This document shows, in pieces, positions 1 through 10,249 of a stretch of 64,000 bases of DNA. The notes under the pieces are model-generated. The model saw nothing but the letters and a program-made list of their open reading frames with translations. It was not told the origin of the DNA and did not search any database. This DNA is from Isoetes taiwanensis (taxonomy: Eukaryota > Streptophyta > Lycopodiopsida > Isoetales > Isoetaceae), in assembly GCA_021234155.1 (NCBI GenBank), contig JAJEKV010000097.1:3288074-3352073 (forward strand), written 5' to 3'. Positions within the stretch are counted from its first letter, which is position 1, and each line of letters opens with the position of its first letter. Position numbers and translations under genes: made by a program.

Positions 1-615
1 TCCTCCTCGATTCTGTTCATCGAGTCTTCTTCCTTCCCTTCTGCTCTGTTCATACCGTGTGAGGAGCCGCTTGTTATCTTTGCTATGGCTAATGGGTCCA
101 CGCCCATGGGGGAATGGAGGTTTCCCCACGGTGTTCGGCGACGGTGGGTGAAAGATTGCCCGGGCGGTGTTGAAAGAAAGTACTTGGTCCCCGCTGGGAC
201 AGTTAGGACCATTGGCTCAGGTGTGCGGTGCGCTTTGTTTTGTGAGGTATTTGGCGATGTTCGACATCGTCTAATGCCGCTGCGAGGACCATCTAGGAAC
301 AAAATATCCTACACAAGGGGAGTTGCACTACTTATTTGGTTCTACCCTAGCTTGAAACTCCGTCCAGACTCTACTATAAGCTGGGGTCGCGTGCAAGGTT
401 GCTGGGCGTCTACCTCCTTCCCGAAGATCACGGAAGATTTGGTGACGTCGACCTCGGCGGCATGAGTACCGGGCGCTTGTACCATCCGTGGAAATCGGTT
501 GCCATTGATTAATTGGTGGAAGAGGGTAACAAGCGGTTGCAAGAGCCTCGAGGGGAGTTGGGAAATCGGCTAGAAGGGCAGGAGCAGATTTGTAGGGTGC
601 TATCCGAGAAATGAC
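1..615. other. GC-rich block downstream of a minus-strand TATA box, no gene recognised
   Basis: Short frames exist on both strands but none has a recognisable domain. On the minus strand a TATAAATAG box (620-628) is followed by pyrimidine-rich sequence and then a short frame around 540-340. This is the layout of a promoter and leader of a decayed transposon or gene. I cannot name the product. Confidence 0.35.
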
Positions 616-619
616 GGGT

Positions 620-628
620 CTATTTATA
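620..628 (-). promoter_or_regulatory. TATA box TATAAATAG
   Basis: A perfect plant-type TATA box on the minus strand, preceded by a CCCTAATTTTGG-type segment and followed by C/T-rich sequence. The same nonamer occurs in a similar position at 2575-2583, so the two blocks may be related elements. Promoter activity is inferred from sequence alone. Confidence 0.4.
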
Positions 629-816
629 GAAAAGGGGAAACCCTAATTTTGGATGACTTGAAAATTTCCTAGGATTGGGTAATTCTAACTTATCCGAGGT
701 TAAAATAGGAGTTTGAGGACTATAGGAGATGCTTGAACAAGGCTAGGTTACCTAAAAGATGCTATGCAAGAGGGTTGAAGGTGACTTTGACAAGTCCCCG
801 TGAAGAAATGGTAAGA

Positions 817-882
817 GGTCTCCCACTTTTGCCTACGCTTCAAAACTAACTTTTTGTTTTGCGACCAGGCGAAATGTGAGAC
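817..882. repeat. Short inverted-repeat motif, copy 1 (GTCTC..GTGAGAC)
   Basis: GGTCTCCCAC at the left is partly mirrored by TGTGAGAC at the right, about 50 bases apart. The interior reads 'cgcttcaaaactaac' plus a T-rich tract plus 'gaccaggcg'. Three similar structures follow at 1010, 2684 and 2874. Confidence 0.45.
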
Positions 883-1009
883 ATCGATCATTCGATCAAA
901 GATGTCCAACTTGGGTAAACTAATGGTGTAAGGGTGATGGGCTCATCAATTTAGGCAGAATCGACCCCTTATTTGGTCAATTTGGAGCTATTTTGGTCAA
1001 GCTTGGCGA

Positions 1010-1077
1010 GGTCTCACGACTTTAGCTCGCCTCAATACTAACTTTTTTTTTTATGACGAGGGCGAGTATGGTGAGAC
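1010..1077. repeat. Short inverted-repeat motif, copy 2
   Basis: GGTCTCAC (1010-1017) and GTGAGAC (1071-1077) form inverted arms around 'cgcctcaatactaac', a T-rich tract and 'gacgagggcg'. Same organisation as the copies at 817, 2684 and 2874. Confidence 0.5.
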
Positions 1078-1559
1078 ATCATGTCTCTCGGCTCCCAAAT
1101 GTCCTATTTCACTTGAAATACAAGCTAAAACTTATTAATTTGCTCTTAATTAACCAAGTTTATGTCATCAAGGTACACAAAATTGGTCTATATTACAAAA
1201 TTTTTAATTATTTACAACAAAAAAAGTTTCTAAGAGCTCTCCCTTAATGCGGGTCGCAAGACTCATGTCTTGTCGCATTAAGGTTACCCGCTTACGTGGA
1301 TAGTGCAGGGCTGTTGAATCTTCAAAATGTTGCACTATCTTTGCCTCGGTAGCCTCTTGCATTGCCAGCCCCTGCGTCCGTGACTCTAAAGTCTGCTTCA
1401 GAGGCACCTGCATCACTTCACGCACCAACAACCGAAAGGGGGGCGGGGGATTAGGAGACCGAAGCTGCTTATTTGAAGTGTCTAATCTCCTTAACGCTCT
1501 TCTCTCCCACCTCTTTCCTATCAGCTTTTTCTTCTGGGTGGCGGCTTGGGAACCTTGGG

Positions 1560-2470
1560 CCCCGGTGGTGGCCTTAAGTTCTTTGCCGTTTGGTAAGCCC
1601 TCCCCTCGATGAACCTAACCACTGTTTTTCTTCATAATATTTGTTGTAGGCCTCCCATTTCTTCATGTAGGCCTGCGTGCTCTTCATCTTCCTCTCGTAG
1701 ATCTTCACCACTGCCGGTGGCGTAGGCTTCCGGGCGGTCGGTGGTTGCTTCTTTCTATCCCATGCGGGTACTCGGGGGCTTACGCACTTGGTCTTCTTTG
1801 GGGTTGCTTTCGGTGCGGTACACTCGGGAACCCTCCACTTTCGTCGCTTTGGTGCTTGGAAGAGCTTCCACCTGCAGCATTAAATTCGAAGTCCTCCTCG
1901 GAAAGAGTCGTCCCGGAGGGTTTGGGGAGTTCGTCGGGTTGCAGCTCCTTGATGATGATGTTGGGGTTCGTCTTCCTTTGGCGGGCGATCCTTCGTTCTC
2001 CTTATACCCGACCGAACTTCCCTTTTGCTTTCTTCTTCTCTTACTCGCTGCCTTTTGTTTCCTCTTCCTTCCTTTTCCTCTTTTTGTCTTCCCTTCTCTT
2101 ACGCCCGGCGCTTTCGTGCTTTTCGATGAACCGCTAAAGGTCTGCTACCTCCGTGGCCGGACTGGACACTGCTCATCACGCTCAAGGTTTCGTGGGTCGC
2201 GTCTGAATGGTCTGCTTGTTCCTGCTGGATCTCGCTCTATTTCTTCATACACCTCCCTCGTCTCGTCCATGGAGTTAGGTGATGTATTTTCGTCTGCTGC
2301 ACAATTGGTTGAAGCCCTCAATGAATCGGGCGATGTCTTGCTCCCTGTCGTGACGTCCCCCCCGCGGAGCCTCTCCCGAGAGCATCTTCCGAATGATCTC
2401 GCGCCTCAGTTGGCCCATTTGTGGCTTCGCTGGCGGCAGCTTCCTTCGGTCTGTTTGGTTGGAGCCATGC
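1560..2470 (-). pseudogene. Unrecognised basic, lysine/arginine-rich coding remnant
   Basis: The minus strand below the TATA box at 2575-2583 has long stretches with protein-like composition, split by stops and frame changes. Near 2410-2280 it reads an Arg/Glu-rich segment (residues such as RREIIRKMLSGEAP). Near 2110-2030 there is a run of Lys/Arg resembling a nuclear-localisation signal. Near 1960-1860 there is an acidic Ser-rich segment (LSEEDFEFN), and near 1700-1620 a Lys/Tyr-rich helix-prone piece (YMKKWEAYNKYY). There is no recognisable catalytic domain. It could be a gag-like protein of an unclassified retroelement or a decayed host gene. An overlapping plus-strand frame is probably its shadow. 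Confidence 0.35.
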
Positions 2471-2574
2471 TTCACCGGATCGTCCAATCGGATAAGCGTA
2501 GAGATAAGCCCTAAGTTGGGAAGAAGCGGAGGATTTCTGGGAGCTTGGGCGAAAAAAATGAGGGGGTTCTACAT

Positions 2575-2583
2575 CTATTTATA
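2575..2583 (-). promoter_or_regulatory. TATA box TATAAATAG upstream of the basic coding remnant
   Basis: Identical to the minus-strand box at 620-628 and about 110 bases upstream of the first minus-strand ATG (about 2468). The position fits a core promoter for the remnant at 2470-1560. Inferred only. Confidence 0.45.
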
Positions 2584-2683
2584 GCTTGTGGAATTTTAGG
2601 TCACCTATCAAGTTGCTCGCTTAACATGCTAAGGCACCAACTTATCTAAAACTTATACTTATTTCAGACTTTTCCTACCTATT

Positions 2684-2752
2684 GGTCTCACAAATTAGCG
2701 CCTCGCTCCAATACTAATGTTTTAGTTTTTGCACCGGTGCTGAAATGAGATC
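2684..2752. repeat. Short inverted-repeat motif, copy 3
   Basis: GGTCTCACA at the left and ATGAGATC at the right enclose 'gcgcctcgctccaatactaa', a T-rich tract and a 'gcaccggtgc' palindrome. This copy is more diverged than those at 1010 and 2874. Confidence 0.4.
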
Positions 2753-2873
2753 TCATACGCTTCTAGGGTTTTAGATAATCAAAACATGCTATTCTAACTA
2801 ATCCTACCTTAGAATTAGCCTTACCACATTATTTTTCACAAATTCCTCATGTTTTGGTGTTTTTTTGACTCGA

Positions 2874-2944
2874 TGTCTCACAAATTACGCGCCTAAAAAA
2901 AAAACAAAAATTTAGTTCTCATGACCAAAGGAAAATGTGAGACC
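2874..2944. repeat. Short inverted-repeat motif, copy 4
   Basis: TGTCTCACA (2874-2882) and TGTGAGACC (2936-2944) are near-perfect inverted arms. They surround 'cgcgcct', an A-rich tract and 'gaccaaagg'. This is the cleanest of the four copies. Confidence 0.5.
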
Positions 2945-3179
2945 ACCTCACTTGGAAAATTTTTGGCTCATTCTTTTTTAATCTTGTTAAATTCCAATTC
3001 ACTTAATTGTTACTAGCTTAGCATAAACTACAAAGGTGAGAAAAAATCTTCCCACTTTTCGAGGCTTGAGGATCCTATCAAGTTAGTACTACCGAACATG
3101 GTCGTGCTGCTTTGCTCTTGGTCTCCAAGAACATTGCTCGATACCACCACCGTGGCGCCCCTACTGTATATCACGATTG

Positions 3180-4020
3180 CACTCTCCTCGTGATACAAAC
3201 AGAGTTCTTCCCCACACCAGCTCCATGCCGATACAGGCCCTCCACATATCATCGCACTGCGTGAATCGGTCCCAAAAGGGAAGAGTGAAGGTGTCATTCT
3301 ACCCCCGCCTCCCTCGGGCCTACCTAGTCTGCGAAGTGAACATACATGTCAAGAGCACACATACATCAACATCATGTGACCATCTCGAAGGATGGTCCTC
3401 CACATATCCGCATAGACAAAGATCGCCATCACATAGGGAATCCTACCCAAGGCTCGGACTCAAGGGGAGGACTGGCCTGGCTTGGGTCTCCGAGTTCATT
3501 GCGCATGCAATTCATGGCAATGGATTTGGCTAGCATAAGAACATGGCATTGGGTTGTCCACTCCATCCGCCCCTCCCAGGCACACTTTGCAGTAGGCTGA
3601 AAAGTGTTGGGACACGATCAGTAGCCCGCCGGATGCATAGCCGGAGGGGCTATTCCCGGCCTCATCCTCCCGGCCCGATGGGGCGGTGTAGGGATCACTC
3701 CCTCCGCAGATCTACATGCTAACTCAAGGTGACTAGAGGGCCACACGCCTCGTGATTGGACCGAACCCACCGGAAAGTGTACACCACTTCACGGGTGTGA
3801 GCCCATGCCTTACCCGCACTTTCGCCAAGGTAAGCCATTAGACCTAGTCACAATGATCCCGGTAGGCTTTACACACCGTGGGGATCGCTCAAGAGTCGAC
3901 ATGAACCTCCTTCTTAGCCGGGCCTGGCCCCCTTCACCCACAAACGTGTGTGTGGCTCTTGTACACAGGCCGAATCTACAAGCAGGTGCTAGAGAGGCTA
4001 CTCTAGGAGCATCAACTACA
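3180..4020 (+). repeat. Dispersed repeat R1, copy 1 (LTR-like)
   Basis: About 830 bases that recur in diverged form at 52500-53265. Both copies share 'tgggttgtccactccatccg'-type sequence, 'aaagtgttggga', 'gtgactagagggccac' and 'taagccattagacctagtca'. A third, more distant copy lies around 54940-55480 and a fragment lies on the minus strand at 24205-24335. It has no coding content. Its length and dispersal fit a long terminal repeat, but I found no primer-binding site or matching partner, so the LTR label is inference. Confidence 0.6.
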
Positions 4021-4379
4021 AGCTTTAGGGTCTCTACCCCCTCCCAATACAAAGGAGTTCACGAGTAAATACATCATCCAAATACATCACGTAAGAACCT
4101 AAGAACTAGATCTAATCATAGAGTTAGGTTCTTTTGGTTAGTGTCCGAGCTCTAAGATCTAGATAGTTACTATGGGCAATTTAATAGTCTAAACCTACTG
4201 ATTCTATGACTAGAAGACGGGTTTAAGCTATTAAATTGACCAAATACCGATCCTTGAGTGGCTCCTCCCCACTGAAGTTCAACCATCCCGGCCGAAATGA
4301 TCAATCTGGGGAACCGATGGCGCAATTAACGGGCAGCGTTCTGGAGGCGGTTTTGGCTCTCGGGGCAGCCAAAACCGAG

Positions 4380-4470
4380 CTCTAAAACCCTAAGGACGAA
4401 AAAACTAGCAAGCTAGGGTTTTCCTACCCTAAATAGACATGGGGGTTTAGGCTAGGGTTTCCAATTACCC
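4380..4470. promoter_or_regulatory. Cluster of telo-box-like AAACCCTA/TAGGGTTT motifs
   Basis: AAACCCTAA near 4384, CTAGGGTTTT near 4413 and GCTAGGGTTTCC near 4452 lie within 90 bases. A possible TATA-like 'ctaaatag' sits between them. In plants, telo-boxes are common just downstream of promoters; here they may belong to an LTR. No attached gene is seen. Confidence 0.3.
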
Positions 4471-4739
4471 AATTTGGCATGTGGGATAATTGAAAGGCCC
4501 CACTTGCCTTTAATGGCTAGGTGGCAAAATATGCCAACATGGAAAGTGTGTTCCTCATTAATGTGCACATGTGCACATTAATAATATATGAACACTCCTA
4601 GCAAGTTGCCCCTAGGGCTACTTACCTGCTATCCGCTTGGCGCATACACGTCGATGGAGTGGCGCGGTACGCTGCGGATTTGGCAAAGATAAAGATAATG
4701 CCTTGGGACCGTGATAACGGCCTTTGGAATGTCACAAAG

Positions 4740-5113
4740 TTCGGGTCCCCAAGGTCCTCTCGGAGGATCCCCGCCCACGGACGGGCAACTCTCCCACCCT
4801 GAATCGCGGATCCGACTGCGCCAACGGACCAAACATCGATATTACCCCGGAGACCAAGTTTCGCGGGCGTAGACCACCCCCGCCCCCTGAAGCGCCAAAG
4901 TAGCTCATGTCCAACACGCTCAGAGTGAATTGGCCTTAGCGAGGGTGCGTAATAATTTACCATGTAGAGGGTTCGTGTTTCTTTTGCTGCAAAAAATGAC
5001 CGCGGTAACTTGGTCCCTAGGGTAATTTCACTGTTTAACGACATGGCTAAGTCAAATCTCCATTCCGGGCCTTTGTACTGCCCGAACGACAAAACACTTG
5101 GGTTTCTACACCT
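4740..5113. repeat. 717-bp-spaced tandem duplication, copy 1
   Basis: This block, from 'aaggtcctctc' through 'gaccaagtttcg' and 'gctcatgtccaac' to 'caaaacacttggg', is repeated at 5457-5835. The anchor 'gaccaagtttcg' lies at 4852 and 5569, a spacing of 717 bases. Copies are clearly diverged. Long frames on either strand lack known domains. Confidence 0.65.
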
Positions 5114-5217
5114 GGCCGATCAAGCAGGACTTTTTGCGGTTTGATATGTTCTCCCTACGTAACTTGAATTTGTTGGAGCCTTTCGAAGCAAGTTACTTGA
5201 ATGGAGAATTCAAATCG

Positions 5218-5330
5218 GCCGGATATGGAAAACCGGGTTCCGGGAAGGGAGGCATTGGCATTTGCCCTCCCGGAGGAGCACTGGTAGAAAAGCCTGCCTC
5301 GGTAAATCCAAACCCCATTTCGTCAGGATC
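5218..5330. repeat. About 105-bp repeat shared with 6734-6841, copy 1
   Basis: From 'ggatatggaaa' to 'aaccccatttcgtcag' this stretch is nearly identical to 6734-6841, about 1.5 kb away. It is much better conserved than the surrounding 717-bp duplication, so it is a more recent copying event. Confidence 0.7.
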
Positions 5331-5372
5331 TTGCGTAATGTCATCAGGATCTTGCGTAATGTCATTAGGATT
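5323..5372. repeat. Short tandem repeat, about 20-bp unit
   Basis: The unit 'tcaggatcttgcgtaatg' occurs twice in direct succession, followed by a partial, diverged third unit. It starts at the end of the 105-bp repeat. Confidence 0.6.
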
Positions 5373-5456
5373 CACTGTGATCTTGGCGTAATGTCATCGC
5401 AGAGGAAGGGTGTTGACACCAGAAGAAGCACCCTTAAAACCTTCCAAAAGCGCCTC

Positions 5457-5835
5457 AGCCCAAAGGTCCTCTCCCAAAGGCCCCCGCCACCTGACGAAAG
5501 CAATTCTCCCACTCGCACTGCGGAACCGACAATCGCAAACGGACTCAAAACGTCGATATTACCCTGGAGACCAAGTTTCGTGAGCAGAAGACCACCCCTT
5601 CTCCAAGAAGTGGCAAAGTGGCTCATGTCCAACAGGTTCGTAGTCAATTGGCCTAAGAGGTGGCTGCGGAATACTGTCACGTAGAGAGGTTCGTGTTTCT
5701 TTCGTTGCAAAAATGACCGTGATAACTTGGTTCTTAGGGTAATTTCAGTATTCCTGATGATATGGCGGGTCGAATCTCCATTCCCGAAAGCCTTTATATT
5801 GCCCTAATCCGACAAAACACTTGGGGTTCTACACA
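5457..5835. repeat. 717-bp-spaced tandem duplication, copy 2
   Basis: Diverged second copy of 4740-5113. It ends in the same 'caaaacacttgggg' plus 'ttctacac' motif. Confidence 0.65.
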
Positions 5836-5956
5836 ACCATTACGGGACGCTTCACATGATTTTGATAAGTTCTCCCAAAACGGATCTTGGATTTTTGAAC
5901 CCGCCGGGCGAGTTACTTGAACTACAGATTAAATGGTCGGATAGGGAAAATGAGCT

Positions 5957-6012
5957 CCATAACGTAAACCGTTCAAGAACCTAACAACACACATGGTTTA
6001 TGTTTCGAAGGT
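5957..6012. repeat. Small inverted-repeat element, copy 1 (AACGTAAACC)
   Basis: 'ccataacgtaaacc' is mirrored by 'ggtttatgtttcg' about 25 bases later. A less diverged version is at 6912-6968. Confidence 0.45.
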
Positions 6013-6733
6013 CATATCCTAGTTAGATTCGACTAAGCCCTTTCACCATATGATCACTTAGAGGGAGAGTGTTGATGCTAAACCCCCGAAAGTAGCTCGC
6101 CCCAAAAGTCCTGCAGAATCGCCTGGTGGGGCGTTTGCATTTCTTCTTCGATTATATTCTTACTACGACTACGGTCGATAAAGTTCACAACTTTAAAAAC
6201 GCCTCGCTTACTAGTAAGTACATGTCCCCAAATATCTACCCCGGGTTTTAAATCCAGCCACATCAAGTACTCCTACTCCCATTTTTATTTTTTGAGAAAA
6301 GATATGCTTATTCATTTAGTCATCCTAGATCCAGCACTACATTATTATTTAAAATAGATTCACCATTCATTCATAGATGTCCCTTGATCTTTATTAGCTT
6401 ACAAAATGTAACATCACTTATTAACTTAATGTGCATGACACTATGCTCCAACAGCCCACAACGTGACATTAAAATCTTATCATGCGTTAATACTGGTACC
6501 AGATTACAGTTAGCCATTTGTGACCAATCGAAGTCACCAAATCTATCTTTCCAATGTTATCACATAAGTAGCACAATATGAGATCACACTAGACCTAGAT
6601 TTCAGTAAACAACACTTCACAAAGACTGTTCAATATGCATCCATCGCCAAACAAATGTATTGTTTAACAATCTGTAATGCCAATCATATGGTAAATATCA
6701 CAAAGTAAACCCTTTTGGTTCCAACTTTTGTTT

Positions 6734-6841
6734 TTCCGGATATGGAAACTGGGTTTCGGGAAAGGAGGCATTGGCATTTGCCCTCCCGGAGGAGCACTGG
6801 TAGGAAAGCCTGCCTCGGTAAATCCAAACCCCATTTCGTCA
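6734..6841. repeat. About 105-bp repeat shared with 5218-5330, copy 2
   Basis: Near-identical to 5218-5330, with a few single-base changes (for example aaactgggtttc for aaaccgggttcc). No coding content recognised. The surrounding 6300-6730 holds no gene I can support. Confidence 0.7.
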
Positions 6842-6911
6842 GTTTCTATTGCTTCTTGTTTTCAACTGCAGCTTCTCGACCATGTCTCAAGTGCAACTGA
6901 ATAAAACTCGA

Positions 6912-6968
6912 CCTCCATAACGTAAACCCCACAATAACCTAGCAACCCACAGGGTTTACGTTTTGGAG
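6912..6968. repeat. Small inverted-repeat element, copy 2 (AACGTAAACCC)
   Basis: 'ctccataacgtaaaccc' is mirrored by 'gggtttacgttttggag', forming a potential hairpin with a loop of about 23 bases. Related to 5957-6012. A tiny hairpin repeat or solo transposon end is possible. Confidence 0.5.
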
Positions 6969-7124
6969 GCCAAAACGTGGTCGACTTCTTTGATAACTAG
7001 GTGGACCATTTCTAAACATGCATGGGGAGCCATGAGAACTGAAATAACAGAGTTTCGATCTAGTCGCCAATCCGAGTGACCCCAAACAATTTTGCTACTG
7101 TATAAGGCGCTCTACACTTTTAAT

Positions 7125-7212
7125 TGCAAAACTAGGAGGAGAATAAATCAAAACCACTTGTCTTACAAAACTAGGAGGAGAATAAATCAAACTAGGAGGA
7201 GTAACTTGTCTT
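7125..7212. repeat. Short tandem repeats of 'actaggaggagaataaatca'
   Basis: The unit occurs two to three times, with 'cttgtcttaca' interspersed. It lies directly before the larger 156-bp array. Confidence 0.5.
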
Positions 7213-7760
7213 ACATGGAATACTAGTATAAGGACATGTGATCGTGCACGTGCATCACATGTAGCAAATCAAGTACTGGCCCCCCTACCACTATAAAGAC
7301 CCGTGATATGGAAGGATAGCACATGTAGAGAATCAAGTATTCTTTCCTACTTCTATAAAGACATGTGACAATAGAAGTATTACACATGTCGTAATTCATG
7401 TATTCTTTCCTACAATGCCTTAGCAAATAAAGTACTGGCCCTACTACTATAAAGACATGTGACATGGAAGCATACCACATGTAGAGAATCAAGTATTCTT
7501 TCCTACTTCTATAAAGACATGTGACAATAGAAGTATTACACATGTCGTAATTCATGTATTCTTTCCTACAATGCCTTAGTAAATAAAGTACTCATCCTAC
7601 TACTATAAAGACATGTGAATGGAAGCATAGGACATGTAGAGAATCAAATATTCTTTTCCTACATCTATAAAGACATGTGACAATAGAATTATTAGACATG
7701 TAGAAATTCAAGTATTCTTTCCTACAAAGGGGATTGTATTATAAAATGACATGTCACAAT
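7213..7760. repeat. Tandem array, 156-bp period (62 + 94 bp sub-units)
   Basis: The phrase 'ctataaagacatgtgac' recurs with strict spacing: 'acttctataaag'-type starts at 7349, 7505 and 7661, and 'actactataaag' starts at 7443 and 7599. This gives alternating 94- and 62-base intervals. Each sub-unit carries ACATGT palindromes and ends in 'attctttcctac'. About 3.5 full periods are present. The repetitive minus-strand frame over it is a by-product of the array. Confidence 0.8.
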
Positions 7761-9400
7761 AGAAGAAACTACAAAACAACAGTGGATGTTTTAGTCCACC
7801 GAAAAAAAGAACACCATTATCGAACAAAACCATACCTCCACAAATCCACATGTAGGATTCTTTGAAAACAGGACATGTAGACCTACCAAAACCGATGTTT
7901 TCAACAAAGGACCAAAAATCGGGGGTGAGTGCGTTGCTGCAAACTTCACTTTGAAATTTTCACTATTGTTCATGTAGCTGCAAAAATGTAAAAGAAAGAG
8001 AACAAACCAGATCTAGAATTCATTTACCTGTCAATAAATGAGTGTAACATAATAACTTATTATATTATTCGCGATCCAAATTCTATTAATGACCATAGCC
8101 GCCACCTCCATGTTGGATAACCCGTGTTTCCAGTTCTCTAGTTAGTTACAAAATAGAGCACCCATGCTAATAGCAAGTTGTTTACCAAGTGTGATTTGAA
8201 AATTGTACGTAGTTCGATCCACATCAAATCCAAGCAACCGTAAAGGAGAAACAACAAAATTTTGTTTCCAACATATCCCCGCCATTTTCAACAAGCGGTG
8301 ATTAGCACTTCGGGTACAAAAAGCATGGGAATAAATCGTGGAGAAAAAGAATGCGCTTTATATTACGCTTGTGAGACCTTTAAAACATGCAATCTCGATA
8401 AGCTCAGAGCTGAAAACCAAATTGCGCCGATACCATTTCTTGATCGCAATAATTTTCTCGACACATACTCTAGAACCTCACAGATTTAATCGCTATTCAA
8501 GGCCGCATAACGCCTCATCTTACCTCTATAAACATAAGCACGCCAGATTTTTCATGCAAAGATGCACGCATGCACACGAACATAGAAAAATCAATAAGAA
8601 GAAGCATCACCGCATCAGATGTGATCGATACTCAAGATACCGACCACCATACCATAATGAAGATAATGGTGGGGCTATTTGAAGAGATGCCCGAAGGTCG
8701 GTTCTTGAAGAATCCGCAAATACCTAGAAAGTGGTCACCAATTGTAATTGAGCAATCATCCGATATTAGGTTCATGAATCGAGGTTTGCCCATATAAAGA
8801 AAAAATACTCATGCGTCGGTGGCATTCCTCGAATCCATCCATGAAGAAATGTAGGCATCAATAAATGTAAACTTGGAATGGATCGAGGAGAAAAAATAAG
8901 CATACTTGATTGCAAGTCCTTGTGATCAATGAGCCACTTCATGGCTTCAAAAAATGCCGAGAAGGTATTCTTATATTCAAATCACCGGTTTGCAGCTTGT
9001 CACTGCAACTTAGTTGCTAAGGAATTCAAAAATAGCATTGCCCGCATCATGCTTTCAATACTTAAATACTTTAACTTGGAAATTCCAAGCTCTTGTGTAG
9101 AATGATTGTGCAAGCTATAACCCCGCAAAATAAAGAGCTTCATTATATTATCATCTTGCTTAAAACCAGATTCAAAATGAAAGAGGATGAAGAATGATGA
9201 TAAAGCTTTAAATTGATAGGAAGGAGGTTGTACAAATATTTCCAAAACAAAGCCACAAATTCTACTTCATACTCCACTAAAGTGGGTGTAAGCGATTCAA
9301 ACCACAAACGAGAATCTAATAGACAAAAGCTAGAAGACCAAAGCCATAAACTGCATTTCTAATACGATAGAATACACTCAGGCATCCATCTTCTTTTACT
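7761..9400. other. AT-rich stretch, no gene supported
   Basis: Minus-strand frames around 9245-8640 read somewhat protein-like but carry stops and no motif I recognise. Nothing else is supported. Confidence 0.3.
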
Positions 9401-9409
9401 GGGTTAAAG

Positions 9410-9637
9410 GTGTCACAGCAACACCTAAACCAGGTTCAAGGACCTTGCAGAGCTCTGATGGCATTACCTCAGGAAATATGCGCATTGCAAAACTTGGAGC
9501 TTCTTGATCTTCGGGGGTGCCTCTTTTCAGATGATGATGTGCAACACCATATGACGCAACAGGGATGCACTGTTGTGCGGAACGATCTCGATTGGGAAGG
9601 TTTTGAAGAGGTTTGGATTGATGCTCCTGACGGTTAG
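9410..9637 (+). pseudogene. Leucine-rich-repeat remnant, probably from an NLR-type resistance gene
   Basis: The frame encodes about 75 residues. Residues 18-36 read ALPQEICALQNLELLDLRG, a canonical plant LRR (LPxxIxxLxxLxxLDLxGC). An acidic C-terminus and an in-frame stop follow. LRRs of this form are typical of the last exon of NBS-LRR immune receptors. No NB-ARC motifs (P-loop, GLPL, MHD) are visible upstream, so this is a fragment: a truncated gene end, an isolated exon or a pseudogene. Extracellular LRR proteins are a less likely alternative. Confidence 0.5.
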
Positions 9638-9689
9638 CCGGTTTCGAGAGCGGCTGCCCACCTACAGAAGTGACCTAACATTTACAGCC

Positions 9690-9800
9690 CATCGTAAGTT
9701 TTTAGCAGTCACCAGCATATCCTAGGGATATTCTAGCATATACCTAGGATATGCCAAAAGCCCACGTAAACAAGGGTTTGCCCCCCTAGGGGCAACCCAA
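9690..9800. repeat. Dispersed repeat R2, copy 1
   Basis: From 'agtttttagcagtcacca' to 'ctaggggcaacccaaa' this segment recurs at 51893-51992. It contains a near-palindromic core of CATATCC/GGATATG motifs. No coding content. Confidence 0.6.
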
Positions 9801-10249
9801 AAAAATCTTCTTGCAAATAAAAACCCAAAACCTCTGCGTTTCACACCTCTTTCTTCTTATCCTAGCCGCCGAATCGGAATGGAGATGGAGATGCAGACCC
9901 ACATTTCTCCTTGTTTTCTCATGACAGGAGGAAGATCTTCTCCTTAATACTTCAGGAGCTTGCATTCATGCCAAGAAAGAAATACAGAGGTCAGCGGCAG
10001 TTAATAGCTCCGGATGCAACAAATGAGCAACTGTTATTTAAATTTATTTGTCTGTGGGTGGGTGTAGATTGCAAAGTAGACTATATCACTCTTAAATAGA
10101 TATATTTTGGATTGAAAACTTTGAGAAATGCTTAATTTTCTAGAGTAATATATTTTGGTTTATTTAAAACTTGAAGTTCTTCATATTAGTTGTTATTGCA
10201 AATATTTCAACTGCAATACAAAAAATAATAGTTCTAAAAAATTACAGGA

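Noticed and set aside
1741-2514. Long plus-strand frame of 257 codons
   Set aside because: Composition is Phe/Leu/Ser-rich with no domain, and the opposite strand carries a TATA box and a more protein-like basic/acidic sequence. I take the plus frame as a shadow.
7213-7760. Possible CRISPR-like array
   Set aside because: Repeats are 62/94 bp units without conserved short repeats and unique spacers, and the context is a plant nuclear genome.
9690-9800. R2 as a tRNA or small RNA gene
   Set aside because: Palindromic words are present but no tRNA boxes, cloverleaf or snRNA motifs were found; it is treated as a dispersed repeat.
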